Assembly: GCA_027563935.2 (NCBI GenBank)
Contig: CM050449.1
Coordinates: 14,398,501-14,462,500 of the forward strand
From: Costus lasius
Lineage: Eukaryota > Streptophyta > Magnoliopsida > Zingiberales > Costaceae
Length of the DNA: 64,000 nt
Direction of reading: 5' to 3'
In this document: piece by piece, positions 35,212 through 52,970 of the stretch
Layout of the letters: each line of letters opens with the position of its first letter
Numbering within the stretch: position 1 is the stretch's first letter
Made by a program: the position numbers and the translations under genes
The notes under the pieces: model-generated
Database searches by the model: none
What the model was told of the DNA's origin: nothing
What the model saw: only the letters and a program-made list of their open reading frames with translations

Positions 35212-35341
35212 ACTGCGTTTCTTAGGACGAAAAACTAAGAAGAAAGAATGAAAAACATATTAAATTTAAAACTATGCTATTAGATTCAATGTGTTTTTTA
35301 TTTTTTTCTTTTAATTTTTTGTTTAAAAAAACAAAGCCTAA
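35212..35341. mobile_element. Small MITE related to 19996-20195
   Basis: About 130 bp with imperfect inverted halves: AAAACTAAGAAGAAAGAATG on the left arm, TTTTTTCTTTTAATTTTTTG on the right. It shares an ATTCAATGTGTTTTTTATTT block with the 19996-20195 element. No coding content; flanking duplication not resolved. Confidence 0.45.
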
Positions 35342-36075
35342 AGAATTCTCAGGTGAGAAATGGAACCGGTGATTGATAAAATGGTTGATGCCTGGCAACC
35401 TGAAAAGCTAAATTCTTATGCCGGCACGTTGCATACCTGCAATACCTTCGTGATGGAATGCTATCACAATTTATCCTAATTTCTAAATTAGGACTAAAAT
35501 GCAAGATATTGTAACTATTGTTCACATAGGGCACCAAATGGAAAATGCTTCTGGATACTGTCACGCTCATGATCAAAATAATGCATTGGTTCCTTTCCCA
35601 AAATGCAAAATTCACAAAATGCAAAAATCTTGATTCACCCTCAAATTAATCCAAGAAAATTGAAGTTAGGGCTCGCCTCAGTGTGATCGCAGCTCAAAAC
35701 ATTATAGAGAGGTTTGGCCCAGAATGAAGAAGGTGAGGCCCAAAATTAATGATGCAGTCATAGTAAAGGAACCAAATAATAGAGAAACAATAAGGCAAAT
35801 CTACAACATACTCAGCCCTACATTTATCAACCGTAAATGATAGTAAGCCAAGGAATCGATAAATGGTAAGAAAAACAGCACAACACAGCAACCAAGGATA
35901 AATCCCAATTTTCTCATCACAATCAATCAAAATGAATGACTATAGAAGAGCATTTCCACTTTTAATAGGAAACGAAGGAATATCCTACTACAAATCTATA
36001 GACCCAACCGTTTAATAGGCAAGGGAAAACATTACCTGACCGAAGAGCAACTGCTGTCTGATCTTGCCCTGAAGC

Positions 36076-36537
36076 TCAGAAGACACCCTTGTCTTCCATT
36101 GTCAGAACACTCCTTACCCGTAAGTATGGATATGCTCGAGAGGGACGCCATTCCTCACTCAGTTCCCACTCTTTTTGAAGTCCAATACGTCTTTTGATAG
36201 CCGTACAAAAATGGCTTCTTAATTTCTCAAGCGCCGTGTTGTCATTTGTCTGCCCATACTTTGATTTTGGACTTGAGACCCTTTTTTCGATATGGACCAA
36301 TCTTGTCATATCTTTGCTATTTAAATCAAATCTCACAATCTTCATCAGATCTCTGCCTGATTTGTCATTCACGTTGATTTGCTCCTTCGCAATTCCTAGC
36401 CGAGTTGAGCCAATGATGCAGTCGGAAAGCCCCGTTTTGGATTTACTTGTATTGCAATAGATCCTCGCCGGTACGCGAGGTAGATGCGTGCATCCACACT
36501 CCACTTCGCCACCAGCATTGAACCTTAACTCTGCCAT
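36076..36537 (-). CDS. Hypothetical protein, possible pseudogene or first exon
   Basis: A 153-aa frame starting MAELRFNAGGEVECG; no family is recognised. Base composition resembles a real coding exon. Just downstream on the minus strand, in another frame, SSELQGKIRQQLLFGQ is encoded and ends at a good GTAATG donor (about 36034). This suggests either a frameshifted exon or an alternative reading. The product is basic and Cys-containing near its start (CGC), with no signal peptide or membrane segment. Confidence 0.35.
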   Translation of the reverse strand: MAELRFNAGGEVECGCTHLPRVPARIYCNTSKSKTGLSDCIIGSTRLGIAKEQINVNDKSGRDLMKIVRFDLNSKDMTRLVHIEKRVSSPKSKYGQTNDNTALEKLRSHFCTAIKRRIGLQKEWELSEEWRPSRAYPYLRVRSVLTMEDKGVF

Positions 36538-37279
36538 TTTTTATTTTTTGAGATGATCGCATGCGCCCACGCATCATCCTCATTGATGACAACAGTGGCG
36601 CTATATTGTCGCAACTCTTATTTTTGCCAAAGTGTTGTTGTTATTTAGCTTTTATACCACGTGTACTCAAATATAAGCTAAGTCATTTATGTGTACGTGT
36701 CCTACGTTTCTTTTTTTTTTTTTCATCCATCACTATAGGGTTTGGTTTTTAGTACTCCAAGCTCATGTGTCCAAAAAAAGGATTGGATTAAGTAAGCTTA
36801 TGCCCATATGTCATATCATATTAGGCCCAAGCCCAATATAAGATTGACCCATATGACTTTGACTTTGACTTACTCTATAATTTCTTTTGACCAGTTCTGG
36901 TTTTGGTTTGCATATGCCAAAAATCATATATTTTGGTCCATGCCCACAAGCAAATGTTTAATAACTGTCTTCAAAAACTCTACTAAGAAGATTCACTTTA
37001 AAACACTGATTAGATAAATATTATGCAGAATAACTGCAGCAAGACGGGGCCCAAAAATGTTGGTGCTGCATAAATCCATTTCTGACGAGTAGAATCCTTA
37101 GAAAAACTGTGGCTACAAAGCCTAATCAATTTATCTGGAAAATTTTTCAGGTACGATTGCATTATTGGCACAGAATTAGATGCAGAGAATGATAAAACTA
37201 GTCTCTAGAAAGAAGATGAACTTGCACAAAAAAGGCAATCCGAGGACGGGAAAACTGGATCGAGCTATGCATTGCCAAA

Positions 37280-43533
<6,254 letters not shown>

Positions 43534-43721
43534 GGGAAAGCACGTAGGAGAAGAAGGAAAAAGAGGTTGGCGCACAGATAGATGCGTGCTCCGTGAGGGC
43601 ACCTTTGGCTTTAACCACCACAAGGGGCATGGGAAGTCGATCGCCCACGTTAGCTTCCAACACCAATATGGCCTTATCGTGCGCCCCTCTCTGCAAATCG
43701 TGCAACCTGGCACGAATCGCG

Positions 43722-44091
43722 GGAGAATTTTTTGCGTGCCCCGCCGCAAATTTTACACAGGGTGCCCTATTTTCTAATTAAAAAAATTTTTTTTTTAGAA
43801 ATATTGTTTACCTATTAAACTATTTAATGATATAAATATTAAAATATTTTAAATATTGTACATGTATAAAATATCTTATATAAAAATTAATTTTTTTATA
43901 TAATAAATTATATTTTATCTTATATGTGATTTTATATAGGTCATTTTATATATGTACAAGATCTAAAATATCCCAACATTTATACTATTAAATAGCTTAA
44001 GAGGTAAAAGATATTTCTTAAAAAAAAATTTAATATTTTTAATTAAAAAATGGGACGCCCCTTATGCAAACCCCGCTGCAAAAAATTCTCC
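43722..44091. mobile_element. Mutator-type MITE in the AAT promoter
   Basis: The element is 370 bp with ends GGAGAATTTTTTGC and GCAAAAAATTCTCC, a perfect 14-bp inverted pair, followed by more degenerate inverted sequence. A perfect 9-bp target duplication CGAATCGCG lies at 43713-43721 and 44092-44100. Nine bases fits Mutator. The core is AT-rich without a transposase. The insertion sits 188 bp upstream of the AAT start codon. Confidence 0.93.
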
Positions 44092-44100
44092 CGAATCGCG

Positions 44101-45207
44101 CCCCTGGGTTGATGAAGCGGGATGGAGCGAATTCTATGGGTGTGTGCCTGTAGAATTCAACCGTGAGGGCATCCGTGACGCCGCGACCCGAAGTTGAGGC
44201 GGTGAGACTTGTATTAACTCCACATCTACCTCCGTCCTTATTTGACCAAGCTGTCGGTCCCACGCTATATTTTATTTATGAGACAGGCAGTGGAGTACAT
44301 TAGGACATCGCTTTAGTGACATGCTTTAGTGCCTTCAGCGTCGCAGTACACTGGAATGACAGATTTCTTTCTTAAAGAAATCTTGTTTGAGCAGTCGAAT
44401 TCTGTGCGTCGGTTTTTAAAGTTCGTGCTTAACCGTTAGATGGATGTGCCCCGTGCTGTAGACTGTCCGATGCACGTGGAATTTGCTTACGATTTTATGT
44501 TTTTTCTCCATTCGTGCATGCGCATTACTCTCACCGATGACGAACCGCCGGCGGTGGCTTTTGCTAACTACAGAATTATTAGTGGAAAATAGTTAGCTAG
44601 GAAAGTAAGAAGCTGTTTGGAGAATTATGGGTGCTGCTTATCAGAATTATATATTTCAATAAGAAAATATGTTCTAATTTTTTGGATGACTTATTTAGCA
44701 ATATTATATTTAACATATTATCTTGATGTAATTATAGTTTTAAATTAAATTACTAAGAAACTTTTCATAATAATCATATTTTAAATTAATCTTCATAATA
44801 ATCATATTTAACATATTGTTATCTTGATGTAAATTTTTTTCTACTATTCCAATATATTTTCCTTAGAATAAAAAAAAAATATAAAGACAATAAATTAACT
44901 ACAGGAGTAGAAGCACTCGCTAGTGATTACATACACTAATTATCCTTAATTAAAGCTTAAAGAAGAAGACTAGTCGTTGGGCTTACGATCGGCCTCAGTG
45001 CCCCCCCGAACATCTTCGCCCTCAGTGCCCTCTCAGACTCCACTGGCTCGCCTTCCTCCAACCAACTGGCCGGCGCCGTTGGAGTTGATGGCAAGCTACA
45101 AAAACTAGCATTCAACCGAGAAAGAGCTGCTGCCGTTGGGGAGACGAATCCGCCATTAAACCCCCCACAAGTTTGGCATAGAGTTGACCCTGCTAAGTTG
45201 CAACTAC
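44101..45207. other. Intergenic region, no gene recognised
   Basis: About 1.1 kb between the MITE and the LTR retrotransposon. An AT-rich stretch at 44600-44960 and a GC-richer 44970-45200 show no ORF of note. Confidence 0.4.
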
Positions 45208-45212
45208 CTAAG

Positions 45213-46279
45213 TGCCAGGCCCGTGATTAAGCAAAGCACGCTTAATCAATAAAATTCGGCCGCGTCAGCAAATCGATCCCACGCCGATTTGCATTTGCTC
45301 TTCTGATGCGTTGATTATTGACCGAAGCCCTCGTTTCGAACGCCATGTGCGTTCGAACGAGTCGTCTTCGATTGCGCCGGACGCGCGCCTCAACCGCTGC
45401 GTGCGCTCACCGGAGGCGTCGCCGGGATGGGGCCTGCGGCAGGGGAAGGGTAGCTCACGCCCTTCGCCCTCAGCCTGCTTCGTCGGAGTCCCTCTGGACG
45501 CCGGAGATCGCCGGCCGGAGGTGGAGAAGGAGCTCTCGAGCTCGCCGGAGAAGACGTGGAAAAGACGCCGGAAAACGCAGGAAACGACGCGGGATGGAGG
45601 GGAAAGTTTCGCCTGTTATTTATCTCCAAATACAGCTACCTAAAACCCCTCTTCACTCCTCTCTGTACACACACAGAACACTCCCTCTCGTCTAACCTCG
45701 TCGGCGTCGGAAAGCTCGTCGGAACGCCCGCTGGTCGCCGCCTGAGGGAAGGAGAGCGCAGCGCTATCTCTGGCCGTCGCTCGAGGAGGAGACGACGCTC
45801 TCGTCGCCGGTCGTCGCCTGCAGCTCAGGAAGGGACGGAAAGTCTCGTCCGTCTCTACTCGTCGTCTTCCACAGCTCGGGGAAGAACGACGCCGCCGCTC
45901 GGGATGGTGGAGATGACGCTCGTCGTCACTCGTGGGGGAAGAGCAGGGTGGAGGTGGCGCACTCATCCGAAGCTCACGGAGGAGATGCGTCCGTGGAGGA
46001 GAATGGCTCTCTGCCGAAGATGATCGCCTCTCCCCTTTTTCCTCTGCTCCAGCATCAACGGCTCTCTGCCGTGAAGGGACGGGAGCTGGTGAACTGCTCC
46101 CGTCTGAAAGCCTGCCTGAAACTCGTCTTCGCGCCTCTGCGCGCTTCGGACGGGGGCGGACCCGGATCCTCCGTCAAATCCGCCTCAAAGCTTCTGGATC
46201 CACTGTCAAGGGGTTGGGTTGGGCCTCTGCCCCGACCCAAATGTCTCTCGGCCCAACCTACAATCTATCGGGCGTAACA
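45213..46279 (-). repeat. 3' LTR (relative to element)
   Basis: 1067 bp, the same length as its partner. The frame of the protease continues into it for about 70 codons, so the C-terminal end of that frame is LTR-encoded. Confidence 0.93.
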
Positions 46280-47048
46280 TCTCTCCCCCGGCTGAGCTGG
46301 ACGTCGCCCTCGACGTCCTCTCCGTCGTCCGATCTCTAGACCCACCGCCTTTGCGACGTATGTGTCGGAACTCTGCCGGCGTCGTTGCCACCGCCGCGAT
46401 GTGTGCTACACCACCTCGTTGCCTACGAGCGGCTGGAATGGTGGAGGAACTCGCCTGTGCGTGCGCGGGGTCCCTCGCTCGTCGCGTCCCCCGTGCGCCA
46501 GAAGCCGAGCTGTCTCGCTGAATGCCGGAGACCCAACTGGATGCCTCCACGTCGTGGATAAAGAAGCCCTCCAAGCATGGGGTTATCGCCGCTTTCACTC
46601 GCCGAATCAGCTCCATGCCGAGGACGACGTCGTAGTCGTCCATCCTTGCCACTCTAACATGGTGTCGCCCCGTCCATCGTCCCAACTCCACCGGGACGTC
46701 AAGGGGGATCCTCATCATCTGCTGCTCCGCGGCATTGACAGTCTTCACCCGTTCCTCCGTGGGTGAAGTCTGCAACGGAAGGCGCTCCACCATGCGCTCT
46801 GACACGAACAGATGCGTCGCGCCGGTGTCGACCATCGCCTCGACATCGACTCCTCCAATCCGCATTGGCACGTATAGTAGCCTTGATCCTCCTGAGGCTG
46901 AGACTGCCGCGATCGCTCCGATCGCCAATGCTCCGATCGTCGCTGGAGGGGAGTCGAGGTGGCGGTCACCTCTCGCGCCACTAACGCAGAAATCCGCTTC
47001 CGGTTCGAGCAATCCCGCATCCGGTGTGGACCCTGGCATAGGAAACAC
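46206..47048 (-). pseudogene. Retrotransposon aspartic protease
   Basis: An aspartic protease domain with catalytic VDTGATHLFVS, the flap region and DYDVVLGMELI is in a frame one base off from gag. The gag frame ends around 46950, so expression would need frameshifting or the element has a frameshift mutation. The downstream 70-80 residues enter the LTR and are low-complexity Ser/Arg/Ala. Reverse transcriptase motifs are absent. Confidence 0.85.
46280..46296 (-). other. Polypurine tract
   Basis: The minus strand reads GGGGGAGAGA immediately before the 3' LTR, the expected position and composition for plus-strand priming. Confidence 0.8.
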
Positions 47049-48055
47049 GCCATCGGCCTGGATCTCTCCAGCCCCTTCTCAGTAGGTCGGGCCAGCTCCT
47101 GTCGTGGCTGGGGACGTGCCGGCTGGCCTCCGCCACTGCGGTAAGGGTGTCGGCCTCGAGCTGGTGGCCCCGTCCTCGTCGGGGATCCGCGTCTCGGGGG
47201 CAACGCCGTGGCTCTCGGCGAAGTCGATCCCGATGGCCTCGTGTCCACCAAGCCCTCGGCCACCGCCGCGGCCTCGCGCCAATCTCGCGGAGAATGTCGT
47301 CGGACCTCCGCCTCGGCCCACGGCTGCAGATGCCGGAGGAAGGTGTGTCGTCGGTGCACCTCCGACATGTCCAGGATCTCCAGCATGAGCGCGGAGTACG
47401 CTCGAACATACTCGCGGATCGGGCCGGTGTGCCGAAGCTCGTCCACCGCGTCTTTGGCCTAATCCACGGAGTTCCCGGGAAGGAACTGCCTCCGCAGCTC
47501 CTCCAGGAATATGTCCCAGGTCCAAGTCGCCGCTCCCGATGTCGATCCAGCTTTGGTCCTCCACCAAAGATTCGCATCGGCCGTAAGGTTAGCAGTGCAC
47601 ACCTGCACACGCTCGTCGTCTGGGACATGGCTAGAAATGAAGAACTGCTCCATATCCCAAATAAAGTTCTCCAGTTCCTTCGCCGATCGGACTCCTCCGA
47701 ACGTCGGTGGCTCGGGGATCCGGACCTTCAGCTTATGGGCCGCCTGCCCCGTCGCCGATACCATGGGGGAGCCTCCACTCTGGGTCTGCGTAAGCGCCAT
47801 GCGCAGAACGACTATCTCGGCCTGCATCTGATGCTGCGCCGCCTGCGCCTGCTGCAGTAGCGCCGAGAATTCGGCCACCTGGTCGTGGAGCGTCGCCATG
47901 CCCGCCATCGCCTCCTGCAGGGCAATGATCTGGAGCCTCTGCTCCTCCGCCTGCTGATGAAGATCCTCCACCTGTGGAGCCAGGGCAGTCTCCTCATCAC
48001 CGGTGACACCGATCAGCTCCTCCAATCGTGCCACCCGGTCAGCTAAGGAACTCAT
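46955..48055 (-). pseudogene. Retrotransposon gag with zinc knuckle; one in-frame stop
   Basis: The likely start is MSSLADRVARLEELIG at about 48055. A coiled-coil follows (long Gln/Glu/Ala helix with heptads, roughly 47810-48050), then the conserved gag core with IPEPPTFGG, LENFIWDMEQFF, ANLWWRTKA and TWDIFLEELRRQFLP. An in-frame TAG lies at 47459-47461, after which the same frame continues with DELRHTGPIREYVRAYSALM. The zinc knuckle CFLCQGPHRMRDC has CX2CX3HX4C spacing, a common plant variant of the retroviral-type motif. The stop would truncate Gag before its knuckle. Confidence 0.87.
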
Positions 48056-48159
48056 CTCGTCCCTCTCCCTCAGTCTCTGGGATTGCCGGGGAGGACAATC
48101 CACTGCCAAACTCTCCTGCTCCGCCAGTATCACTAGAGCACCACCTCTAAAATCGCCGG

Positions 48160-48178
48160 AACAAGGCTTTGATACCAC
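48160..48178 (-). other. Primer-binding site (initiator Met tRNA type)
   Basis: Just inside the 5' LTR the minus strand reads TGGTATCAAAGCC, matching the 3' end complement of plant initiator tRNA-Met (TGGTATCAGAGC) with one change. Confidence 0.8.
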
Positions 48179-49245
48179 TGTCAGGCCTGTGATTAAGCAA
48201 AGCACGCTTAATCAATAAAATCCGGCCGCGTCAGCAAATCGATCCCACGCCGATTTGCATTTGCTCTTCTGATGCGTTGATTATTGACCGAAGCCCTCGT
48301 TTCGAACGCCGTGTGCGTTCGAACGAGTCGTCTTCGATCGCGCCGGACGCGCGCCTCAGCCGCTGCGTGCGCTCACCGGAGGCGTCGCCGGGATGGGGCC
48401 TGCGGCAGGGGAAGGGTATCTCGCGCCCTTCGCCCTCAGCCTGCTTCATCGGAGTCCCTCTGGACGCCGGAGATCGCCGGCCGGAGGTGGAGAAGGAGCT
48501 CTCGAGCTCGCCGGAGAAGACGCGGAAAAGACACCGGAAAACGCAGGAAACGACGCGGGATGGAGGGGAAAGTTTCGCCTGTTATTTATCTCCAAATACA
48601 GCTACCTAAAACCCCTCTTCACTCCTCTCTGTACACACACAGAACACTCCCTCTCGTCTGACCTCGTCGGCGTCGGAAAGCTCGTCGGAACGCCCGCTGG
48701 TCGCCGCCTGAGGGAAGGAGAGCGCAGCGCTATCTCTGGCCGTCGCTCGAGGAGGAGACGACGCTCTCGTCGCCGATCGTCGCCTGCAGCTCAGGAAGGG
48801 ACGGAAAGTCTCATCCGTCTCTACTCGTCGTCTTCCACAGCTCGGGGAAGAACGACGCCGCCGCTCGGGATGGTGGAGATGACGCTCGTCGTCACTCGTG
48901 GGGGAAGAGCAGGGTGGAGGTGGCGCACTCGTCTGAAGCTCGCGGAGGAGATGCGTCCGTGGAGGAGAATGGCTCTCTGCCGAAGATGATCTCCTCTCCC
49001 CTTTTTCCTCTGCTCCAGCATCAACGGCTCTCTGCCGTGAAGGGACTGGAGCTGGTGAACTGCTCCCGTCTGAAAGCCTGCTTGAAACTCGTCTTCGCGC
49101 CTCTGCGCGCTTCGGACGGGGGCGGACCCGGATCCTCCGTTAGATCCGCCTCCAAGTTTCTGGATCCACTGTCAAGGGGTTGGGTTGGGCCTCTGCCCCG
49201 GCCCAATTGTCTCTCGGCCCAACCTGCAATCTATCGGGTGTAACA
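48179..49245 (-). repeat. 5' LTR (relative to element)
   Basis: 1067 bp; differs from the other LTR at about 28 positions counted by eye, nearly all transitions and no indels. GC-rich with several long open frames on both strands that are unlikely to be proteins. Confidence 0.93.
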
Positions 49246-49250
49246 CTAAG

Positions 49251-50841
49251 CGATGCCACGACCTCGTTAAGCGATGACCTTTTTTTTCTCAAGTTAACCA
49301 ATAACTTTTTTAAAATAATATATTCTTATAATTATAAAATATTAAATATTAAATATTAAAAAAATTAAATAATAATTACTAGTCTTGAAGAGATTTATAG
49401 TTTTCTCAGTAAAAAAATATTAGTTGCTTGAGGTGTAAATTAGATTGCGATACTAGTCAAAGCTAAGTAGAATAGAAGATTAGAAAAGTATTTGGATTTT
49501 GAGTTGAGTGGGTTATTAAGTTGGGCTGTTTAGTAACTTAGGCTGGACTTAAGCCATATAACCGATTAATCTCAAAAACGATGTTAATATATATATATAC
49601 CGGTTCCCGCAGTTAACTTGTGGTTCAGCACAATCTCAAAATTAGTCATTAATTAAGCCGCACTTATCCTCTAAAAATTTACCTAGAAATTCAACCGATC
49701 TATTCGATTAACTGCCTATTCGATTTGTTCAAGCGATTAACTGTGGTACATCAGGTTTTTTTCTTTGAAATACCCTAGCTCATATGCAAAGGAAAGATGC
49801 CCCTAAATATTAGACTGCGTTATGAAAGTTGGGTAGACCGGAAGCATCCATAAAATTACTAATTAATATCTTAGATGATATATATTAATTAATAATATAT
49901 ATACATGAAAGATAAATATATACTAATATTGTAGTAATGAATTTTATTGACATAATATATTAATATTAATTTAACATTTGATTAATAATTTTACATAATT
50001 AATTATTTTAAAAATAAAAAATAGTTTTTATTCAATTATAAAAAATATGTGTGGTGAACTCTTTTATTTTATTATTTTCATTATCTTTTATCACTGCTCT
50101 TGGATGAGGTACCTCTTATTTTTGAAATAAAATTCAATTTATTAAAAATGGCTTTTTACTCTTAAAATAAACCTTACTAAAAATTCTACTCGTAAATGAA
50201 GCAATTATAGGATTGAAGAAACTAGAGGAGGCTATTTTTCTTCAAAAATACTATTTATTTCTTCTAATTTTAGTATATAATTACATCTAAATAGAATAAA
50301 GGAGAACAATCATATCAATATATTTAAATTTTATAACACGCATTATTTGTCTTTACTACTACTTTCATATATAAGGTTTTACTAACTAAAAACCATTATT
50401 TGTTATCAACTTTTTATGCAAATTATTATACGATAATATTTTATTTAGAGACTCTTTAAAAGGCATGCAAATGGTTCAGAAATGACAATTTGAGTTTTGG
50501 TTTCAATATTAAGTTTAATTTTTCTTAATTTAGTTAACATGTACATTAATATAAATAGTAAGATAGGAATGGCAATTACACTTGGAATATCAAGGCATCA
50601 AATTCAACTCGACCCCATTCATAAGAGTTCAGACAGTTAAATTTAGCAAACTCAAGTCTGATGGCTCATGTATACATGAAGTTCAGATTTAAAGATGCAA
50701 GTACCTAATGATAAATTAAAAATATAAATAAAAAAACATTTTGACAGATGAATCTAGTTGAGATTTGCCTAATTAAATGACAATGGTATTCAAGAGAACA
50801 AATCAAAATTCTCCACTCACGAGAAACAAGGTGAAATCTTG
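49251..50841. other. AT-rich intergenic DNA
   Basis: About 1.6 kb, strongly AT-rich, with no ORF of interest and no recognisable repeat structure beyond short A/T runs. Confidence 0.4.
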
Positions 50842-50849
50842 CTTCAAAC

Positions 50850-51414
50850 TAGGGATGGCAACGGGGCGGGTCGGGGTCGGGTTTCGCCATCCCCGACCCG
50901 ACCCCGACTTCCCCAAACCCGTCCCCGAACCCAACCCCGAACCCGACGGGTTTAGAAAACCCTGCCCCACACCCGACCCCGCGGGGAAACCCGACCCCGC
51001 GGGGAAACCCGACCCCGCGGGGAAACCCGAACCCGCAGGGAAACCCGACCCCGCCCGACCTAAAAAATAAATATATATTATAAATAATATTTTAAAATTA
51101 ATTTGCATTCTTTATTCATAATATATAAATAAAAAAATATTTTACATAAACTATATCATCTTTTCTACATAAATTATTAAAATTTAGTAACTAGGTTATA
51201 ACTTATAAGGGGTAAATTTGTTATTTTAATAGTCGGAGCGGGTTCGGGGTCGGGTTCGGGGCGGGTACCTAAATTCCCATACCCGACCCCGACCCGACTA
51301 TACCCCCGTCGGGTTTTCCCCGAACCCGACCCGACCCCCAGTCAACTCGGGTTTTCCCCGTTGACTTCGGGTCGGGTCGGATCGGGTCGGGGATGGGGTT
51401 TTTTGCCATCCCTA
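50850..51414. mobile_element. Non-autonomous hAT element with GC-rich arrays
   Basis: Ends are TAGGGATGGCAACGGGG and the inverted TTTTTTGCCATCCCTA, with TAGGGATGGCAA as the perfect core. A perfect 8-bp target duplication CTTCAAAC lies at 50842-50849 and 51415-51422. Subterminal sequence consists of CGGGTCGGG-type words in opposite orientation at both ends. An 18-bp tandem repeat (GACCCCGCGGGGAAACCC, about 3.5 units) sits at 50976-51055. The AT-rich centre lacks coding capacity. It is a different family from the GGCCCG elements, though the design is the same. Confidence 0.92.
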
Positions 51415-51422
51415 CTTCAAAC

Positions 51423-52970
51423 CATGCACGATTTAGGATCTTGAGATCAATTCCTCTCATGAAATCGTAGTAGAGAAGAACACTGAACAAAGTAGACAGA
51501 AAGAAGTGAAATTAACATCACATCTGCAATTTCCAGTTAGCAAAAAATGATTGAACATTTGCTCTCCTTGGTGTGGCTTCTTGACTATCATTTCATGACA
51601 AGTCCTGTACTTACCTCCAAAGGTCACATCTTCCTTGTAGCAATTCATTTACTCATTGCAGAGGCAGGCAAAAGAAACAATTCAAGTTTGCAAGCCAATT
51701 CTTACATACAGTGCTTACCTAAAATGCTCTGCAACAGAGGTGAAATTTGAAAAGAAAGCAGTTGCAAATTCATTTTATTTAGGCTTATAAGGAGATTGCC
51801 CATAAAGTGAGCACCAAAAGTGAGTAATCCTCAATGTACGATAAAGAATATCCATCATAGAATAGTTCATTGTAAATATCCCAGCAGTAATTATGAAACC
51901 AATCAAATGAAAAACTAAAACGTGCAAGCATATCAAAATAATGCAATAAAGCAATGCAAAACTTACTTCTCAGTCATGCCTGCAACAGCAGGAGACTTGG
52001 CTGTTAATATCTAGAGATTTGCAAGGCATACTAGTCACTATAAGTTGCGAAGCAGAAAGACTGATAAGCATATTAACATCATACAAATGTAAGAAATGCA
52101 AAACTTGTCTCTCAGTCATGGCTATGCTTTACAGCAGAAGACAACCAAATTGCTTTGGACACCCATAGTTTCTCTGATAGACAACAACCATCAAATAAGG
52201 AACATAGTGACAGGGATCAGACTTTTGAATTCTTCCTATTAGAGGTATTATTTATGGATGCCTAATGTCAAATCTACAGTTAAGACAACAGGACACTCAA
52301 ATGGAACGCAGCAATGGACCAAGCATAACTTATTGATCTCAATATAATACCAGGAATTTAAATTCATAAGATTCTCAAACATTCAGAATGAATACAACTT
52401 CTGGTATTATAGGAATGCAGGAATCTTGAATAGGTTGAGATGTAAAGAACCATTGGTACAGTTTCTTTCAAACCAAGGCATAAGATCCATATCATGATAT
52501 TACTAGAGATATTACTAGAGTAGTTTCATGACATAAGCTGGATACACTTTCAAACCAAGGCACAACATAGATTCATTCTGATGGAACATCATAGTAATGT
52601 ATCACATTCAATCTGAATGTTTATTTTCCACCACAAGTTCATACACCGACACTATTCCAACCTATCTTCAACTCACTTGCCACATGATAGAACTAAAAAC
52701 ACTTTGTTAAAAAAAAAAAGTCCTCAATAAAGAGTAGGAGTCTAGCAAAGGAAAACTAATCACATCAATGATCAGGCATCATCACCCTTGCAGGTTCAAA
52801 ACCCTTTATTGTGGAGCCAAGTATTAGATGCACCAAAAGAAGATGAAAAAGGCAAGGCACTGCAACATATAATGCTAAAACTGTATCTTACATTTCAAAG
52901 CATCAAACGTTATACTGATCTATATTTTCTTTCAGAGTGAAGTTATGGCCTGCGCAGGTACAAAACGACT
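51423..52970 (-). other. Downstream region of the 52971-53912 gene, perhaps spliced 3' UTR
   Basis: No protein-coding gene is seen. On the minus strand several short pieces are bounded by good splice signals, for example GAAGATGTGACCTTTGGAG followed by GTAAGTAC near 51614-51632. This raises the possibility of non-coding 3' exons of the neighbouring gene. Otherwise it is unremarkable moderately AT-rich DNA. Confidence 0.3.

Larger units (their letters stand above)
45213..49245 (-). mobile_element. LTR retrotransposon with gag and protease only
   Basis: Two direct repeats of exactly 1067 bp (45213-46279 and 48179-49245) enclose 1.9 kb. The element is flanked by a perfect 5-bp target duplication CTAAG (45208-45212 and 49246-49250). 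On the coding (minus) strand each LTR begins TGTTACRCCC and ends in a CA dinucleotide. A primer-binding site and purine tract lie at the correct inner borders. Inside are a gag with a zinc knuckle and an aspartic protease. No reverse transcriptase, RNase H or integrase is present, and the space between protease and 3' LTR is too short for them. This resembles the TR-GAG class of non-autonomous elements, Ty3/gypsy-derived by gag and protease type. Confidence 0.95.

Noticed and set aside
45311..46339. Long plus-strand frames in the LTRs, repeated at 48277-49243
   Set aside because: They lie in GC-rich LTR DNA, opposite to the element's coding strand, with Arg/Ser-rich sequence and no recognisable domain.
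50777..51108. Gly/Ser/Pro repeat frames on both strands over the 18-bp array
   Set aside because: They come from the tandem DNA repeat of a MITE and are not conserved genes.
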